Assembly: GCA_934045905.1 (NCBI GenBank)
Contig: OW203762.1
Coordinates: forward strand, 20,616,345 to 20,680,344
Source: Leuctra nigra
Taxonomy: Eukaryota; Arthropoda; Insecta; Plecoptera; Leuctridae
DNA length: 64,000 nucleotides
Reading direction: 5' to 3'
Part shown: positions 22,971 through 35,348 of the stretch, piece by piece
Position numbering within the stretch: the first letter of the stretch is position 1
Layout: each line of letters begins with the position of its first letter
Made by a program: the position numbers and the translations under genes
The notes under the pieces: generated by a model
Databases searched by the model: none
What the model was told of the DNA's origin: nothing
What the model saw: only the letters and a program-made list of their open reading frames with translations

Positions 22971-25900
22971 AGGCGATCTTTCCGCTGCCACAGAATTAAT
23001 CTAGGAATACGGAAATTATATTTTATAATTCGATAGGTAACTAAATTTTAATGAAACCTCGCTTGTCAACAGTTTTTATCATTATTCGCAACCTTCCTAA
23101 AACCACACAAACATAATTTACCAAACCTTTAGTTTCAATTCATTAATCTTCCTGGAGAAGATGATTCACGAACTGCCAATTCTGTTGTTTTTTCATGTGC
23201 TGGAGAATCATTTGTCTTCTAATAAAGTTAAATAATTCGGGGATATATGGTTGTGGTCGATGATATTTTTCAGGTAGATGGCTATAAAGTAGATGGAAAC
23301 TGTCTGTTACCACCTGAGAAGAAGGTTACTAACTCGATTAAGACCACACACACTAGAAGATCACAAACAAGCCGCTAAAACAAATGAGAGAGAATTTACT
23401 CTGGATGTGTACGCTTTGAATGAGATTGGTTCTTCACACCTACTTATGAAGATGGTGTTTGGGGTAATAAATCTGCTTGTACTTACATATTTTATACCTG
23501 TTCAAAAACATACTCAAACCGGTATAGACTTAGGATATGCTTTAGTTATGGTTAGAGCTGCATTTGATTAAGTACTTTGCTAATAGTATTGTTTAATAAT
23601 TCTGTGCATAGAAGCAGAAGGCCCGAAGTTTATTTGTTCTATTTTTATAGTTGCACTCTTTTGGAATGATGTAATCAAGTATACAAATGTTAAAGTGTTC
23701 TCTATTTTAAAATTACTGTTGTAAATTGGATGATGACAGATATAATAGTTTTAGAGTTTACCTAAAGATCATTTGATATTGACTCTCGGTTCTCTTCTAG
23801 CTATGGTGCAGATTTATAGTTCGAATTATATTTTAGAGTAAATTGTCGTAAATTCCTGAATGTATGAATTTAATTTGAAATTGGCTCCTAGGAAGGAAAA
23901 TGTAAGTTTTCTTGGAAAATTCGAACCATATCAAACGGTGCATCACGCCATTATAATCTCGATTTTTTTCTCCTAAATTAACCTTGAGACACAAAGAAAA
24001 TTACCTGAAACTGGGTTAATAAATCGAGTGTTATGGTTCCCCAGTAATAGCGGAAGGGGATGGATGCTTTTCTATCGTCTTACCGTTGCAAGCAAAAGAA
24101 ATAAAAAACAAAATCTCGTCGCAGATTACAGACATAGGTGGTTACAACCTTATTACATCAGTTGGCGGTTGACTGCCCCGTCAAAGCAGAATCTTCCTGA
24201 TACCTTTTTATAGTAAAACAAGGTGTAGTTTCCGCCCGATTGGAACACCATAACTGACCAGTCTTGTATAATGATTGTGTGGTTAAATTGAGGGCCCTTG
24301 TGCAAACTGCGAAGCTACGGGGCATTTTAGACAGTTTCGGGTGGTATAGCTTTTTATGATTCAAAAGGATTGCGGTAAAATAACCGTGACTGAGGGGTCT
24401 TCTAGATGGAGTCCAGTCTCTTGCTTGCATCGCATGCATAAACAGCTAATAACTTCTAAATAAGTATTAGAATAAGCGACAAAGTAGACTGATTGCAAAT
24501 TGTCTTGTGGCTGTCGAGTCGGCATCCATCTTGTTTGCGGTTTTCATGTTGTCATTCTGCGAAACGTTTTCGCGTGGCATTATACAGGTGTGTGAACCAA
24601 GACGGGAAGTCATTATGGTAATGCATTAGGTCAGGGCATGGGAAATCCAAACTCACGTATCGAGAGAGACTTGGTCACTGATTTCTAACTTATTGAAAAT
24701 ATTAGAACAAAGTGTGTTCCATTTGGTTTGGTGCACTTGGAGTTTGACCACTATAGCTATTACCATGTTAACATCATGCAAGTTAACCTAGGTAACAGGT
24801 TGATATTGATTAATTTGTTAATGTGAAAGCAATAGTGCTAAAACTAACGCCGATTAAAAGTTAATACAGTTCTGGAAACCCGATTAGTCGTAATCTCCGT
24901 TAAATACACCTACCTACACTGCCTATTGGACTAGAGGTACCACACAAAGTTACTTACCCACAATTCCACTCACTAAAGTTAAACTGAGATTAATCTAACC
25001 TAAGATTAACTTTCATGATGTGAACATGATAATGCGCATTTATCTATTTCAGAGCAATGAAACTATAAAAAATAATTATTTTAAATCTTAGTTGTGTTAA
25101 GCATATGGGTAAATATGATAGTAGAACAGGATCAAAAGTTCGACTTTAAAAGTTTTACTTCTATTTTTATCGTTCCTAGATAATAACAGAGCTGGGCGAA
25201 TTATGTTGACCAACCAAACCAAATATTATTTTGGTCTAGCTTTCGGCTGGTTGTCTGTTTTTAATGCACATTACTTGTTAGTGTGCGGCTAATCAGATAA
25301 TGTATAAGATGATTTTTGACCTGTCGGAATTGGGAATTGGCCATAGTTTTTAGATGGGACCAATTTTCAAAGAACTTTATTTGAGTAACTAAATATTCTT
25401 TGTTTCCTATACATTAATACACTTGTTCTACATATACAAAATAAACCGATTGAACTTAAACTCACATAAATAAAACACAAGGAATAAAAATAAAATAATC
25501 TGATTAAGCAGAGATGTCAACTTCACACAATGTCACACATCAATTTCGTACAAACATTTTGTTCACATGTGATAAGTCTTAACCATGTGATAGTTGAGAT
25601 TGAGAATCTCTCGAGCATTTGCCAATGGAATTCTCGAGAAGAATCCTGACTAAGTATAGGGGATGGATTTTACAATTTAAATGCCTCAGAGATTTTCTAG
25701 ACGACAATCAATTATATTTATCAAGTTCTGCGTTGTTGTTCCCTGCAGCTAGCAATGACCTCTGAGTCTCATTTTGTGCCCCCGAAACCGAGCATCTCGT
25801 CGAGATTGCTTCCTGAAACAGAAATACACGTACAGAATAGCGAACTTTAATATAAATATGCATGTTGATTCAATTGTGATATTTACAATAATTTACGTAC

Positions 25901-28514
25901 ATGAAACTCATAGACTATAATTCTGTGCGAATTAAATGTATACCTATCGCTTTTTTGAAGATTACCAGTTATTCAGTTTTTACAAACATCTTAGTATGAA
26001 TTAGGTAGGGATTAAAATTTATTACACACTTCTTTCTTATAAGAACATTATTTAGATGCAGATTAAGCTTTTGAATATTTTGTACCTAAATATTCAACAC
26101 AAGTTTCTTGTGAAGTAATTTTTTTCTCGTGTATTCGCTAAGTTTTATGTAACAGTGAAATAATAAAATTCAACAGTTCTGTTAATGTATCAATAAAAAT
26201 TAAGAAATTATATAAAATGAGATAATGGTTGTATTTCACTTGTACACAACAATCAATTCAATTCAATTTATTGATTTAGGAACAAATTCTAAACAACGAA
26301 ACAAATGTAATTAAATAATGTACCTAGTTATTTATTTCGGAGGGATAACAAAAAATCATATCAAGATCAGAAAATAAAATACGTACACAAATCAGAAAAT
26401 TTCAACGCGGTTGTTGTTCAGTTTCCCTAGACCTGGAAAATCGCCTGGAAATTATGTAACCAGAAAAAGAAGTATGATACAACATCTCGCAATCCATAAA
26501 CCACACAATATATTATTGTTATTAAATACAACCTGTAAGGTGTGATCCTTATTTTTATTAATTCCTTCTTCGCCTTGAACCACGTAGTTTGTAATTAGGT
26601 AATACTTGTAATTCCCTCTAATAAGGCAAAATGGTTCCACATGACAGTCTGGGTGGCTCGAGACCTGAAGAGAGGGCCAATTAGTGACTGACACGACATC
26701 TAGCGGACTGTGCTTGCTTCGTTATAATTACATGTGCATGCTTAAAATTATTCCAACAGTGGCTCATTTGGATATAATCAGTCAATTATTTACACTCAGT
26801 ATCAAGAAAAAGAGGAACACTGAGAAATAGTTTTGATTTTTTTAAGATTTCTTGACATGGCTGTATAAGTAAACTGTACATCATGTAGCCACGTAAACTC
26901 CACTAGATAAATATATTGATATGCAAATTTTAGCCTGCAATTGAAAATGTGTCGGTATAAGTTGTCGTCCTCGCCTCGAACGAAATCTCTATTTTCAACC
27001 TATAGATGCTGGGAATGCTTAAAATACAGAAATTCGGCGATCAATATTAATTACGCTTTGGAACAGCCCCAAATAAAATAATGTTGAAGAAAACAAAATA
27101 TTTTGGAAATGCATCAAATAGGTAGGTATACAAGAATATGTCATTAAAATTAAGTAGGTCGTTATTTTTTTTAATCTGTAGATTACAATTTTTAGTTAGG
27201 TATACAGTGAAAACAATTTTGATATCTTTATATTCACAGAATTTTAAAATTTTGTTTAAGTACTTAAATAAAAACAATGGTTGCATATTTCTGCAATTGT
27301 AAGCCACTTATGTTCTTATTTATTTTTTAAAATTGTCATGTGCAATTTTCATTTTCCCTGAGTTCCTTTAATTAGTTTCCTGTCGGCCATTTTACCCTAT
27401 ATTCTCATTATGTGTGCAATAATTTCCTCAGACTCCTCCTTTACTTATAATTCTATATCTTTCCATTGGTCATTCTTCAACCAATCAAAACCACTTTGTT
27501 ACAAATTGCAATTGTCAGGATGCAAAATTATGCAATTAGTTGTTTAGCCAGTGGACAGGTGTGGTTCTCTCATCTCTAACCAGAGCTCTGATGGAGCAAA
27601 TTGCCTTGGGCGGGATGAACTATAGAAGCATGAACACGAACAAATCAGATTCAAATTAGTGTTCAATTAAAGGGATGTTTCTTGACAACTAACATGGGTG
27701 TTGTTAACATGCATTCCTTATTAAAATTATGATCTAGAACGCTGGATAGAAGTTATGTCAAAAGTTTCACTTGGAAACGTTATTGGCACTATTCAAGTAT
27801 AATGTCAAATACATCTAGCATACCACAACACTGGTGTCAAAGTAAACTTGAATTATAATTTTCGTAATAGATAACTTTCCAAATCTTTTTTTCTGAATAA
27901 TTTATCTATACTTTATATCGCAATGCTCAATTAGAGTAAGAGCAAAAGATTTAGAAACGCATTGCGTATCAAGAAATAATTTAGAGAAGTGCAAAGTGCA
28001 ACTTAACGCAATTTATATATGACATCAAATTATTTTATGTTACATTTAATATCTTACTTTACGTATTTTATGTATCAGTAAAACATATCTATTTATCTAA
28101 TATATTTTGAACCTGGAATAAATATTTTCTTTCAGTGTTGTCACTTACATACATGAAACGTCATTATCCATTACGATCATTTAGAATGTAAGATTGAACC
28201 AATTTAAAATACATTCTCATGTTTCTATAAACCTACGTGCATTTTGAACATTCCAAACAGATGTATTAATTAGTTATCAAGCAGGTGTTTTCGAATTGAA
28301 ATTCTTGGCGACTTCAACCACCATTCCGTGGCTATGACTTTATATATCAGATCCGAGATATTTTTGAACTTAATTCATTCTGGGTCCCAATATTCGTCCC
28401 ATCGGTAGATGTGTAATGTTAAATTATACATGAAGAAGATAGTCACTAAGATGTCGTTTTGATTCCTAGCCAGAACTGTAGGATGTCGTCAACTTGTTTA
28501 GACCCCCTGCAGCA
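22971..28514. other. AT-rich non-coding stretch
   Basis: No supported coding exon. At 24840-25020 there are short motifs (GTTCTGGAAACCCGATTA, AGATTAACTTTCATGATG) similar in style to PIF/Harbinger MITE ends, but no paired termini. A one-mismatch variant of the CTCF-like motif occurs on the minus strand at 26694-26705. Confidence 0.5.
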
Positions 28515-28635
28515 GGAAACTCAGTTGACTACAGTTGTGACGCCGAGACGTCGGTAAAACGACGCTTTAGACGTCGTTTACACAGCGAACCTCAGTGACA
28601 ATCTAGTGAATTATTTGACAAAGGAGTTTGTTAGA
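28515..28635 (+). promoter_or_regulatory. CpG-rich leader of the plus-strand gene
   Basis: The 120 bases before the exon-1 ATG are CpG-rich (GACGCCGAGACGTCGG, AACGACG, AGACGTCG) in AT-rich surroundings. They include an initiator-like TCAGTT at 28521 and an imperfect inverted repeat GTAAAACGACG / GACGTCGTTTAC at 28554-28581. This is consistent with a 5' untranslated region or core promoter of the downstream gene; the start site cannot be fixed. Confidence 0.3.
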
Positions 28636-28699
28636 ATGTTTAGTGGCGGAGCGTCTTCTGGACGGGAGAGACCTCCGAGGTTTTCAAGATCAACCACAG
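28636..28699 (+). CDS. Exon 1 of unrecognised split gene
   Basis: An ATG at 28636 opens 21 codons plus one base, ending ACCACAG before a donor GTTTGT at 28700. The peptide is low-hydrophobicity, Gly/Ser/Arg-rich and disorder-like: MFSGGASSGRERPPRFSRST. The leftover G joins with the first two bases of exon 2 (30046) to make a Val codon and keeps the frame open. The leader is CpG-rich, as expected at a gene start. The family is not recognised; the case rests on three consecutive exons sharing splice phase 1, consensus splice sites and a non-AT-biased composition. It could be the N-terminus of a much longer protein. Confidence 0.6.
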
Positions 28700-30045
28700 G
28701 TTTGTCCGGAGGTGGAAATTAATATTATTATCAGCCATGACGTCTGAGCGGCGAAATCTTTACATAAACTCCCCAGATTTGGCAAAATGTCGTGTTGAGT
28801 TACCACAAAAATAATCTATCTGACTTGGAGTAATGAGCTTGCTGTAATTTTGAGTTTCTCTTACTGCATAATTTGGCAATAACGAGACTAACAAGCCGAC
28901 AACGTACATTATTAGCTCTATTAAATAATAGAAGTATTATTTTTTTACGCGACTACTAAGTGTTTGCATTGATTGTGACATCCAGAGAAAACATCATTAA
29001 GCTTCTTTTCCAGAGCATTAAGTATCAATTATCGACGACGATTTGTGTCTTGTGGTTTTACGTAATTATACAATTATTCAGAGAAAGGGAGAAAAGATTA
29101 ATACTTGACATGATATGTATTGGCAATATTTAATAACTTGAGCGTGAAGGTAAACTTCTCTGAGTCCAAAATTGTGTTTCAGTCCACATCTCATGTATCT
29201 ATTTTTAGTATATAGAAATGATTGATGGTCAGCATGTGTTAGTAGTAATATTGTTTTTATATGTACTTTAGTACATTACTGGGCACACCTGAGCATAACT
29301 AAAAACCTGAAACTTAACAGATAAAATATGTTTTTCTTAGTTATCTTAATAAGCCTGTTAAAAGTAAAGACATAAAGTTAATAAACTATTAAAGTTAGGT
29401 TTGTATTTTCATTACGAAGGTGGTTCAGCATTTCGGCTCGTTTGATCAGTGTGTGTGGCTGGGTGCCAAGGCCCCTTGGATCTATAGGCTTGGACACCTT
29501 CATTGGAAACCGCACCGAACTCGAAACTTGCTTTTATTATCAGTATTCTGTGGTCTTCTCTTCTATTCTTTGTGGGTGGATACCCTGGAAATCGTAAACC
29601 TGGAATTGATTGCGGAGTTAAAATGAGACGAGAAGGTTGATGTATAAAAGTGACAAGTGATTTTGATGAATGGGTGCCAAGAATATGGGATATAATTTAT
29701 AAAGGTTAATTTTAGAAGAAAGGGTTATTAATTTTAATTTTAAATTTTAAAATGCACTAATTGGGAGAGTGATAACTATGCATTGTATGCTACAATGTTT
29801 TTTTTGTAGAATAATATAAATAATATAAACTGTGATTTAGGCTTACCTATAATAATATTTCGCTTTATATTGCCAAAATGTCATCAGCGTAACGTAAATC
29901 ACTCTATATAGTTTCTCCACACTTCATGAACTGAACTTTACGTTTTTATTCTTATAATAATTTATGTTCTTGTTCATTTTATTACCTCATACCTTCTGAG
30001 TGATTTTCTCATCACTCTCTGAAAGATGTTATTGAATTATTTCAG
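28700..30045 (+). other. Intron 1 of the plus-strand gene
   Basis: GTTTGT donor, ATTTCAG acceptor, about 1.35 kb of AT-rich DNA. A 68-residue ORF at 29420-29626 lies inside it with no recognised product. Confidence 0.5.
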
Positions 30046-30114
30046 TTCGAGGCGCATCGTCCCGTGCTTCGAATGATCCCAACAACAAGGGCGTTCGGCG
30101 ATTCCTCAAAAAAG
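30046..30114 (+). CDS. Exon 2 of unrecognised split gene
   Basis: A 69-bp exon bounded by TTATTTCAG and a donor GTATTC. It carries two bases, 22 codons and one base (phase 1 in and out). The peptide reads RGASSRASNDPNNKGVRRFL followed by KK, a basic, Ser/Asn-rich linker ending in a short basic helix. The other two frames are less convincing: one has a stop, the other lacks compatible joins on both sides. The exon fits exon 1 and exon 3 exactly in phase, which is the main support. Confidence 0.62.
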
Positions 30115-31154
30115 GTATTCAAATATTTCTTTGTCGATGTTCCATCATTGTGCTAGTTACAAAATCGCAGTCGGGTTTCTGCCTCTGAATTTTTCGGAGG
30201 CATTCCTCATTTTAAGCAGCTTCAAAAGAGGAAGGAAGGAGAGTATAGTTAAGGAACGGCTCCCGAATACCTATTCAGATGACAAGAAATTAAATTGGCG
30301 AATGAGCTTTACACCTCTTGGCTTGGGTCTCTTTTTTGTATTTCCGGTTGTTAGTACAAACAAACTCATACCTCTGTGCTAATGTATAGATTTTTAACAA
30401 AATCTTCAGATTGGCTGAGAAGAAAAATTAACTTCAAGATGAAATTTTGTATGGTCGTTGATACGAACATTTAATTATGAAGGTACAATTTTGATCCAAA
30501 TTACTTAAGAACTTTAGTAAATTTACTGAGATAACCTATAGTTTTCCTTCTAAAATATTCTTTCAACAGCAATGATTTTTTGTCAATATGGACAGATTAT
30601 AGATCAAAATTTGATGTGAATTCATGTAATCAGTATCATGCTGGACGTACACTTGGTACAACTAAAAACGGTCTTTGAACGAAACAGATTGGGTGCTGGT
30701 TAGGTTCCTTGACATTCAATCCTTGTTTGTTATTATCAATGAAATCAGAGCTCACCTACTAGAGTTAGCTAGATTACGATTAACATAGACTCCATCGGAT
30801 ACCTCAATCTTATCAATCAATCTTTTTCAGCCAATCCGTTTCTCTCGAATACTACCTACTTTGGACAAGTGTACCTGTGCTCGCTTGTCAACGCGTTACA
30901 CAGATATTTGCTTTTGACACTTCATTGACGTTGTTGCCCCCCACGCCCCTATAGGTCATGTTGCTGGCGTGGTACATATCCGACCGTTTAACTGATTGTA
31001 CGGAAATTTGGCACAAAATAATTGGGTATTTAGTATTTACTATTTACCAATGGAGTTAGACGATAACAGTAGTTTGAGATTTGTAGCTATACGTTTCGAT
31101 CTTGCTGTTCTCAAAAATATATTGGTCCTAAAACTAAAATGAACTATTTTCCAG
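30115..31154 (+). other. Intron 2 of the plus-strand gene
   Basis: GTATTC donor, TTTTCCAG acceptor, about 1 kb. It contains MITE family copy B at 30645-30876 and an 83-residue ORF at 30131-30382 without a recognised product. Confidence 0.5.
30645..30876 (+). mobile_element. 220-bp MITE family, copy B
   Basis: Homologous to 9989-10206 (reverse) and 57213-57435 (forward). Shared blocks include ATTATCAATGAAATCAGA, TCACCT.CTAGAGTTAG and AATCCTTG. The ends ACGTACACTTG and CAAGTGTACCT are inverted. It lies in intron 2 of the plus-strand gene. Non-coding; superfamily not assigned. Confidence 0.75.
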
Positions 31155-31220
31155 CCCTTGGTTCACTCCGAGATTCACTCCATGATGACTTCGACGAGGA
31201 AATGCAAGCCTTCGTGACAT
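31155..31220 (+). CDS. Exon 3 of unrecognised split gene
   Basis: A 66-bp exon between ACTATTTTCCAG and a perfect donor GTAAGT. It contributes an Ala codon across the junction and then LGSLRDSLHDDFDEEMQAFV plus a Thr codon, ending with one base. The peptide is acidic and helical, following the basic end of exon 2. Downstream, a two-base start at 34964 after CTCTTTCAG would add Cys and seven residues before a TGA (74 residues in all). If the donor is not used, the frame instead stops 11 codons later, at 31250-31252. A longer protein continuing past the window or into the 35149-35348 gap is equally possible. No family recognised. Confidence 0.6.
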
Positions 31221-31294
31221 GTAAGTCAAATTCTCCCGCCAATGTTGATTGAAACCATTGCCTGTAGGGGCGCTGTGCCGCAGCGGTGTGAAAC

Positions 31295-31468
31295 ATGCGC
31301 GTCGATAAAGAAGTCTTCGAGATGAACGCTGTTAGTTTTAGGTATATTTCAAGAGAGGGCGACTCTTGCTGGATGTTCGATTTTCATACCGATGTGGATG
31401 GTTTGGAACTTCTTGACGGGATTTTAAAAGATACGGAGATGATTGTTTTTATTTTGAATCTTTATTAG
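31295..31468 (+). CDS. 57-codon ORF, doubtful
   Basis: ATG at 31295, TAG at 31466-31468, 57 codons, just after the exon-3 donor. The product starts MRVDKEVFEMNAVSF and includes DSCWMFDFHTDVDGLELLDG, an acidic composition unlike the AT-driven ORFs nearby. No motif is recognised. It may be coding remains, or chance within a moderately GC-rich stretch (31250-31440). Confidence 0.2.
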   Translation: MRVDKEVFEMNAVSFRYISREGDSCWMFDFHTDVDGLELLDGILKDTEMIVFILNLY

Positions 31469-33740
31469 TTCTATTCTAATTTTTTGTGAACAACATTAGA
31501 TATTGATTCAAACATTTTATTGGTTTGTAGATGATGAATAGTATAATAAACCCAACAGGTGTAGAATCAATAATAAATATAATTTTAAATCAATATTTAA
31601 CAATTTCCAGGTGAAAATTGTTCCCAAATGACTCATTACCTAGCACCCGTCTTAGTCTTAAAAGCTTAATAAGCTTTAAAAGTACGTGTTATAACTGACA
31701 TTTACTACGGTTTTTAACGATAAACAATTCAGCAGTAACAATTATGTTGATGTTCAGAGATCATTGTATTTTTATTTGATATAATCAATCGTTGTATCTT
31801 TAATACAGATAATTATTAAATAGGACAATGAGTGCTTGAAGGGAAAATATGTCAAAAACTATCAGTAATAAAAACAAAGAAAAATAACGAAAATACAAAA
31901 AGTACATTGAGTTTTATTATACTTCCAGTTGAGTCAGGTTGAAAACCTACTGTATAAGCAGTTTGGCAATTCGAAATCGACAAAAACTTTTGTCAAATCC
32001 ACACAAATTTCATAATACTATTCATCAATTTATCATTCTAATCCCAGTTTATGAAAGTTAATCCTATTAACTATGGTCTCATTTTTAATTGAAGGCAATC
32101 AGTGCAAAGCATTTTAATAATAGCTCATGAGAAATTCAGAACGGAAAATCAGTTAGGTATGTGAAAAACAGCACATTCACCGGTTGTGTTGAAGCGTCGG
32201 AAATACCAATACAAATATCGATACAAATACCAATACAACCCAAACAAATACCAACGGTATTTTTGATCGATGCGTGGGCGGATAGTGACGTGTTTAGAAA
32301 TGCATTTCGGGAGCGAAGGGGCGACAATAATAAAATTTGTATAGGTATTGATTAGGAAATCGGCAATAACTAGGAAAACGCTCAGTGTAACGCGTTGATG
32401 AGCGAGCCTTCGTATACTGCATCCGATTTGATATGCGTTTGCAAGTATCAGCTGCTCTACAGGCCTTGGAACGGAAGCATCAAGAAGGCAGGGAAGAAAA
32501 TTAGTATACATTTGTCAAATAAATAACTTTTGAAAAGAACGACAGAATAATCTTCAAATTGGCAAAAATACCTAAAATGACGGTCCCATTAACCATGCGA
32601 AGTTTTAAGTTGATCAGTCAATCAACTAAGATAATTTTTTAAAATTTGAACTAATCACAGGATCCCGATCAAAAACGGTCCCAGTTACCGCACATATTAC
32701 ACTAGTATGTGTGCAAAATTTCAAATGGAGTTCAGAATTGATGCATCTAGGTCATTAGTTCTTGTGACAAAATTTGAATCTAATACATCTACAATGATGG
32801 AAAACAGTTGATAATGCGGGACGTCAAAAACTTGTAAAGCTACTTTAAAGCTGTTAAACGCATGTCTAACCCAAGAAATGGGGCCCAATTATGTAGATTC
32901 TACTCCCGTCTCTTGAGGCAGAGATAGTATTCCAGGAATTCCACGTATTTCAATTTTAAACGTTTTGTAGAAAAACAAATGCGTTAAGAGCGTTTTCATT
33001 GGGTATTCAATATGGCTACACACTATTTGGCATGAAAAAAGTGTTTTTATAGACTTACCTACTAGACTTTTTACCTACTTGCTTTAGGACACAATTATAA
33101 CTTCATAATATTATACTTCAATTTTTATAAAATGTTGTGATACTTCGAAAAGGTTGACGTTGTGCGCTGGGAAAAAGAATTCTCGAGTGAACACAAAACG
33201 AAGATGATACGTCTAAACATTGTGACAATATATCGCCGAGGTCCGACAAGGAGCATGCATATTCATTGATGGAGCCGGTTTTGTAAAAACTCTCGGGCAA
33301 TCCAATCTGTGCTCGGATGCGTGAAATGAAGCGCTCAGGCGCGGAATACGCCGAGGTAATACCGAACCAGAAGCCCATTCTCATCAACCGAATGTCAGCG
33401 TCAACACGTTATCTCAGACTGATTGCACCAGGACGAACTAGTTCGAAATTGTTCAAATGGAATGGAATTATGGAGGAAAAAACTGTGTATTTGTTTATAG
33501 TTGACATAATGTATTATGGGCGTTGTGAACATTGCAGTGGAAAACTTCATTACTTAGAAAAATATGAAGCGAGTTATATTGCAGTTTTTCCAATTATTTT
33601 ACCGCCATTATAATTATTAACGAGTTATAGAACACGAGTAAAATTTTAAAATTATATTTAATTAATAAAAGAGTTGGTAACAATGCAACTAAATTGATAA
33701 TGATACCTCGGATAGTCTGCACTCCATCGAGTTACTCTTT
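31469..33740. other. AT-rich putative intron, nothing assigned
   Basis: If exon 4 at 34964 is used this is intron. At 32190-32260 there is a CAAATACCAATAC-type short tandem repeat. Overlapping opposite-strand ORFs at 33118-33613 have no recognised motif. Confidence 0.45.
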
Positions 33741-33838
33741 ACATGTGTGCAAAGTTTTAGCACGATTGCAATAACGGTGCGACCTGTATATAAAGCAGGG
33801 ACTGAAAAACTGACATCCGTGCCAAAAGAGTCGAAAGG
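33741..33838. repeat. Dispersed repeat copy 2
   Basis: Carries ACATGTGTGCAAAGTTTTAG, GCGACCTGTATA and CCGTGCCAAAAGAGTCGAAA in the same order and orientation as 3135-3260 but without the (CA)n run. A decayed member of the same unknown family. Confidence 0.5.
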
Positions 33839-34963
33839 CTAAAATTCTTGAATGTATGAAATTATTATCAATTTCGACGTAATATTACTTCTCGAAATAA
33901 ACTCATCTATCTAAATCCAACTACCCTGCAAATGTATTGTAAAATACACCACGTAATACATGTAACACTCGATGATATACAATCTCCAATTCACAACCTT
34001 TTATATTGGTCACGTTTACATCATAGATGACGGTTTGTTCCAATTGCAAACAGCGTTCAGTATGAGGTCAAAACGCGAGGTTAGAAGTAGTCGTGGGTTT
34101 GTGACATATAGCGTAATAAAGAAGTGAGGTTTATTTCTACTGGGATAGGCTTTCTCCCACAGGATCACACCACAAATCATTGCGGTAGCCACGGATAGGG
34201 AGTTGTCGGGACGGCTAGCACACCATGTCACGTGACATGCAAGTGTCACGGCTAAGAAACATTTTAGCTTGAACGAGGATATCGTAACTTTATGTGAGCA
34301 TTCTAAAATAGATATGAATATTATTTGCATACTCCTGTAGGTATATATTCAATCTTTAAGTGTTGGTTTTTCTGTTGAGTTCAGGGGACGTAAGTTTTTT
34401 TTTGTATCTCTTCGTGACCGTCTTCATTTCATTGCCATTATTGGCATAATTGAAGGCGGTCGTGACGAGATCAAAAAACGATATACAATTGGTCCCCCAG
34501 TTCGCCAATCTCAAGTTTTCAGTCAATAGAGAAGGGAAAAGTATGGTCAGGGAGAAATCCCAAGGATATATACGTATACTTTGGTTCTTTTGGAGGGAAA
34601 GATGTACAGGCAAATTAGAACTATCTTGATTCGTATCTGAAAGTTTTATTTACTGTTCGAACTTCGAAGGGGTTTTTAAAGTTATAAAAATTAATATTTT
34701 GTTATACTATCAAATTGAAGTACTTGATTATTATGATGGAACATAAAGCAAATAATTTCGATGTAAGTGTTAAAAGCGATGCTATTAGATTCTTTTTTAT
34801 TTTCATAATTTTCTAAAAATGAAAATCTTATCTCGGTTACCGATCCCCTAGTACAAGTATTCAATTGATTGTTCTGAATCGCCAAAAATGTTTACTGTGG
34901 AATGTCACACTCGATAAAACCATAAAAAAGATTTCCCAATTGTCAAATGTGTGTCTCTTTCAG
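33839..34963. other. AT-rich stretch, nothing assigned
   Basis: Several short minus-strand ORFs (34016-34885) of AT-rich composition without motifs; no paired repeats. Confidence 0.5.
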
Positions 34964-34989
34964 GCGTCGAAATGTCTGAGATGGTCTGA
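34964..34989 (+). CDS. Possible exon 4 ending the plus-strand frame
   Basis: A pyrimidine-rich acceptor TGTGTCTCTTTCAG is followed by two bases that complete the codon left open by exon 3, then VEMSEMV and a TGA at 34987. The junction would give a 74-residue protein. The coding part is too short to be convincing alone, and the assembly gap 160 bp further on may hide the true continuation. Confidence 0.25.
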
Positions 34990-35148
34990 GGAGGGTAACT
35001 TTGCTTGCTCAGGCCTCACTTGGCCAGCTGACCGAGCCTGACGAGTCAATTCCGTAGACTTCACTTCCATCCCCTCTTCACTCCTCTCACCCAACTCCAC
35101 AATCCCATCGACTTATCCTCTTAGACTTTTTATACCACTATGTTATCC

Positions 35149-35348
35149 NNNNNNNNNNNNNNNNNNNNNNNNNNNNNNNNNNNNNNNNNNNNNNNNNNNN
35201 NNNNNNNNNNNNNNNNNNNNNNNNNNNNNNNNNNNNNNNNNNNNNNNNNNNNNNNNNNNNNNNNNNNNNNNNNNNNNNNNNNNNNNNNNNNNNNNNNNNN
35301 NNNNNNNNNNNNNNNNNNNNNNNNNNNNNNNNNNNNNNNNNNNNNNNN
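35149..35348. other. Assembly gap (200 N)
   Basis: Exactly 200 undetermined bases, a conventional placeholder length, so true size is unknown. ORFs reading through it are artefacts. Confidence 0.99.

Noticed and set aside
22726..23004. 92-residue Phe/Ser-rich ORF resembling a membrane protein.
   Set aside because: It is a direct translation of the polypyrimidine tract.
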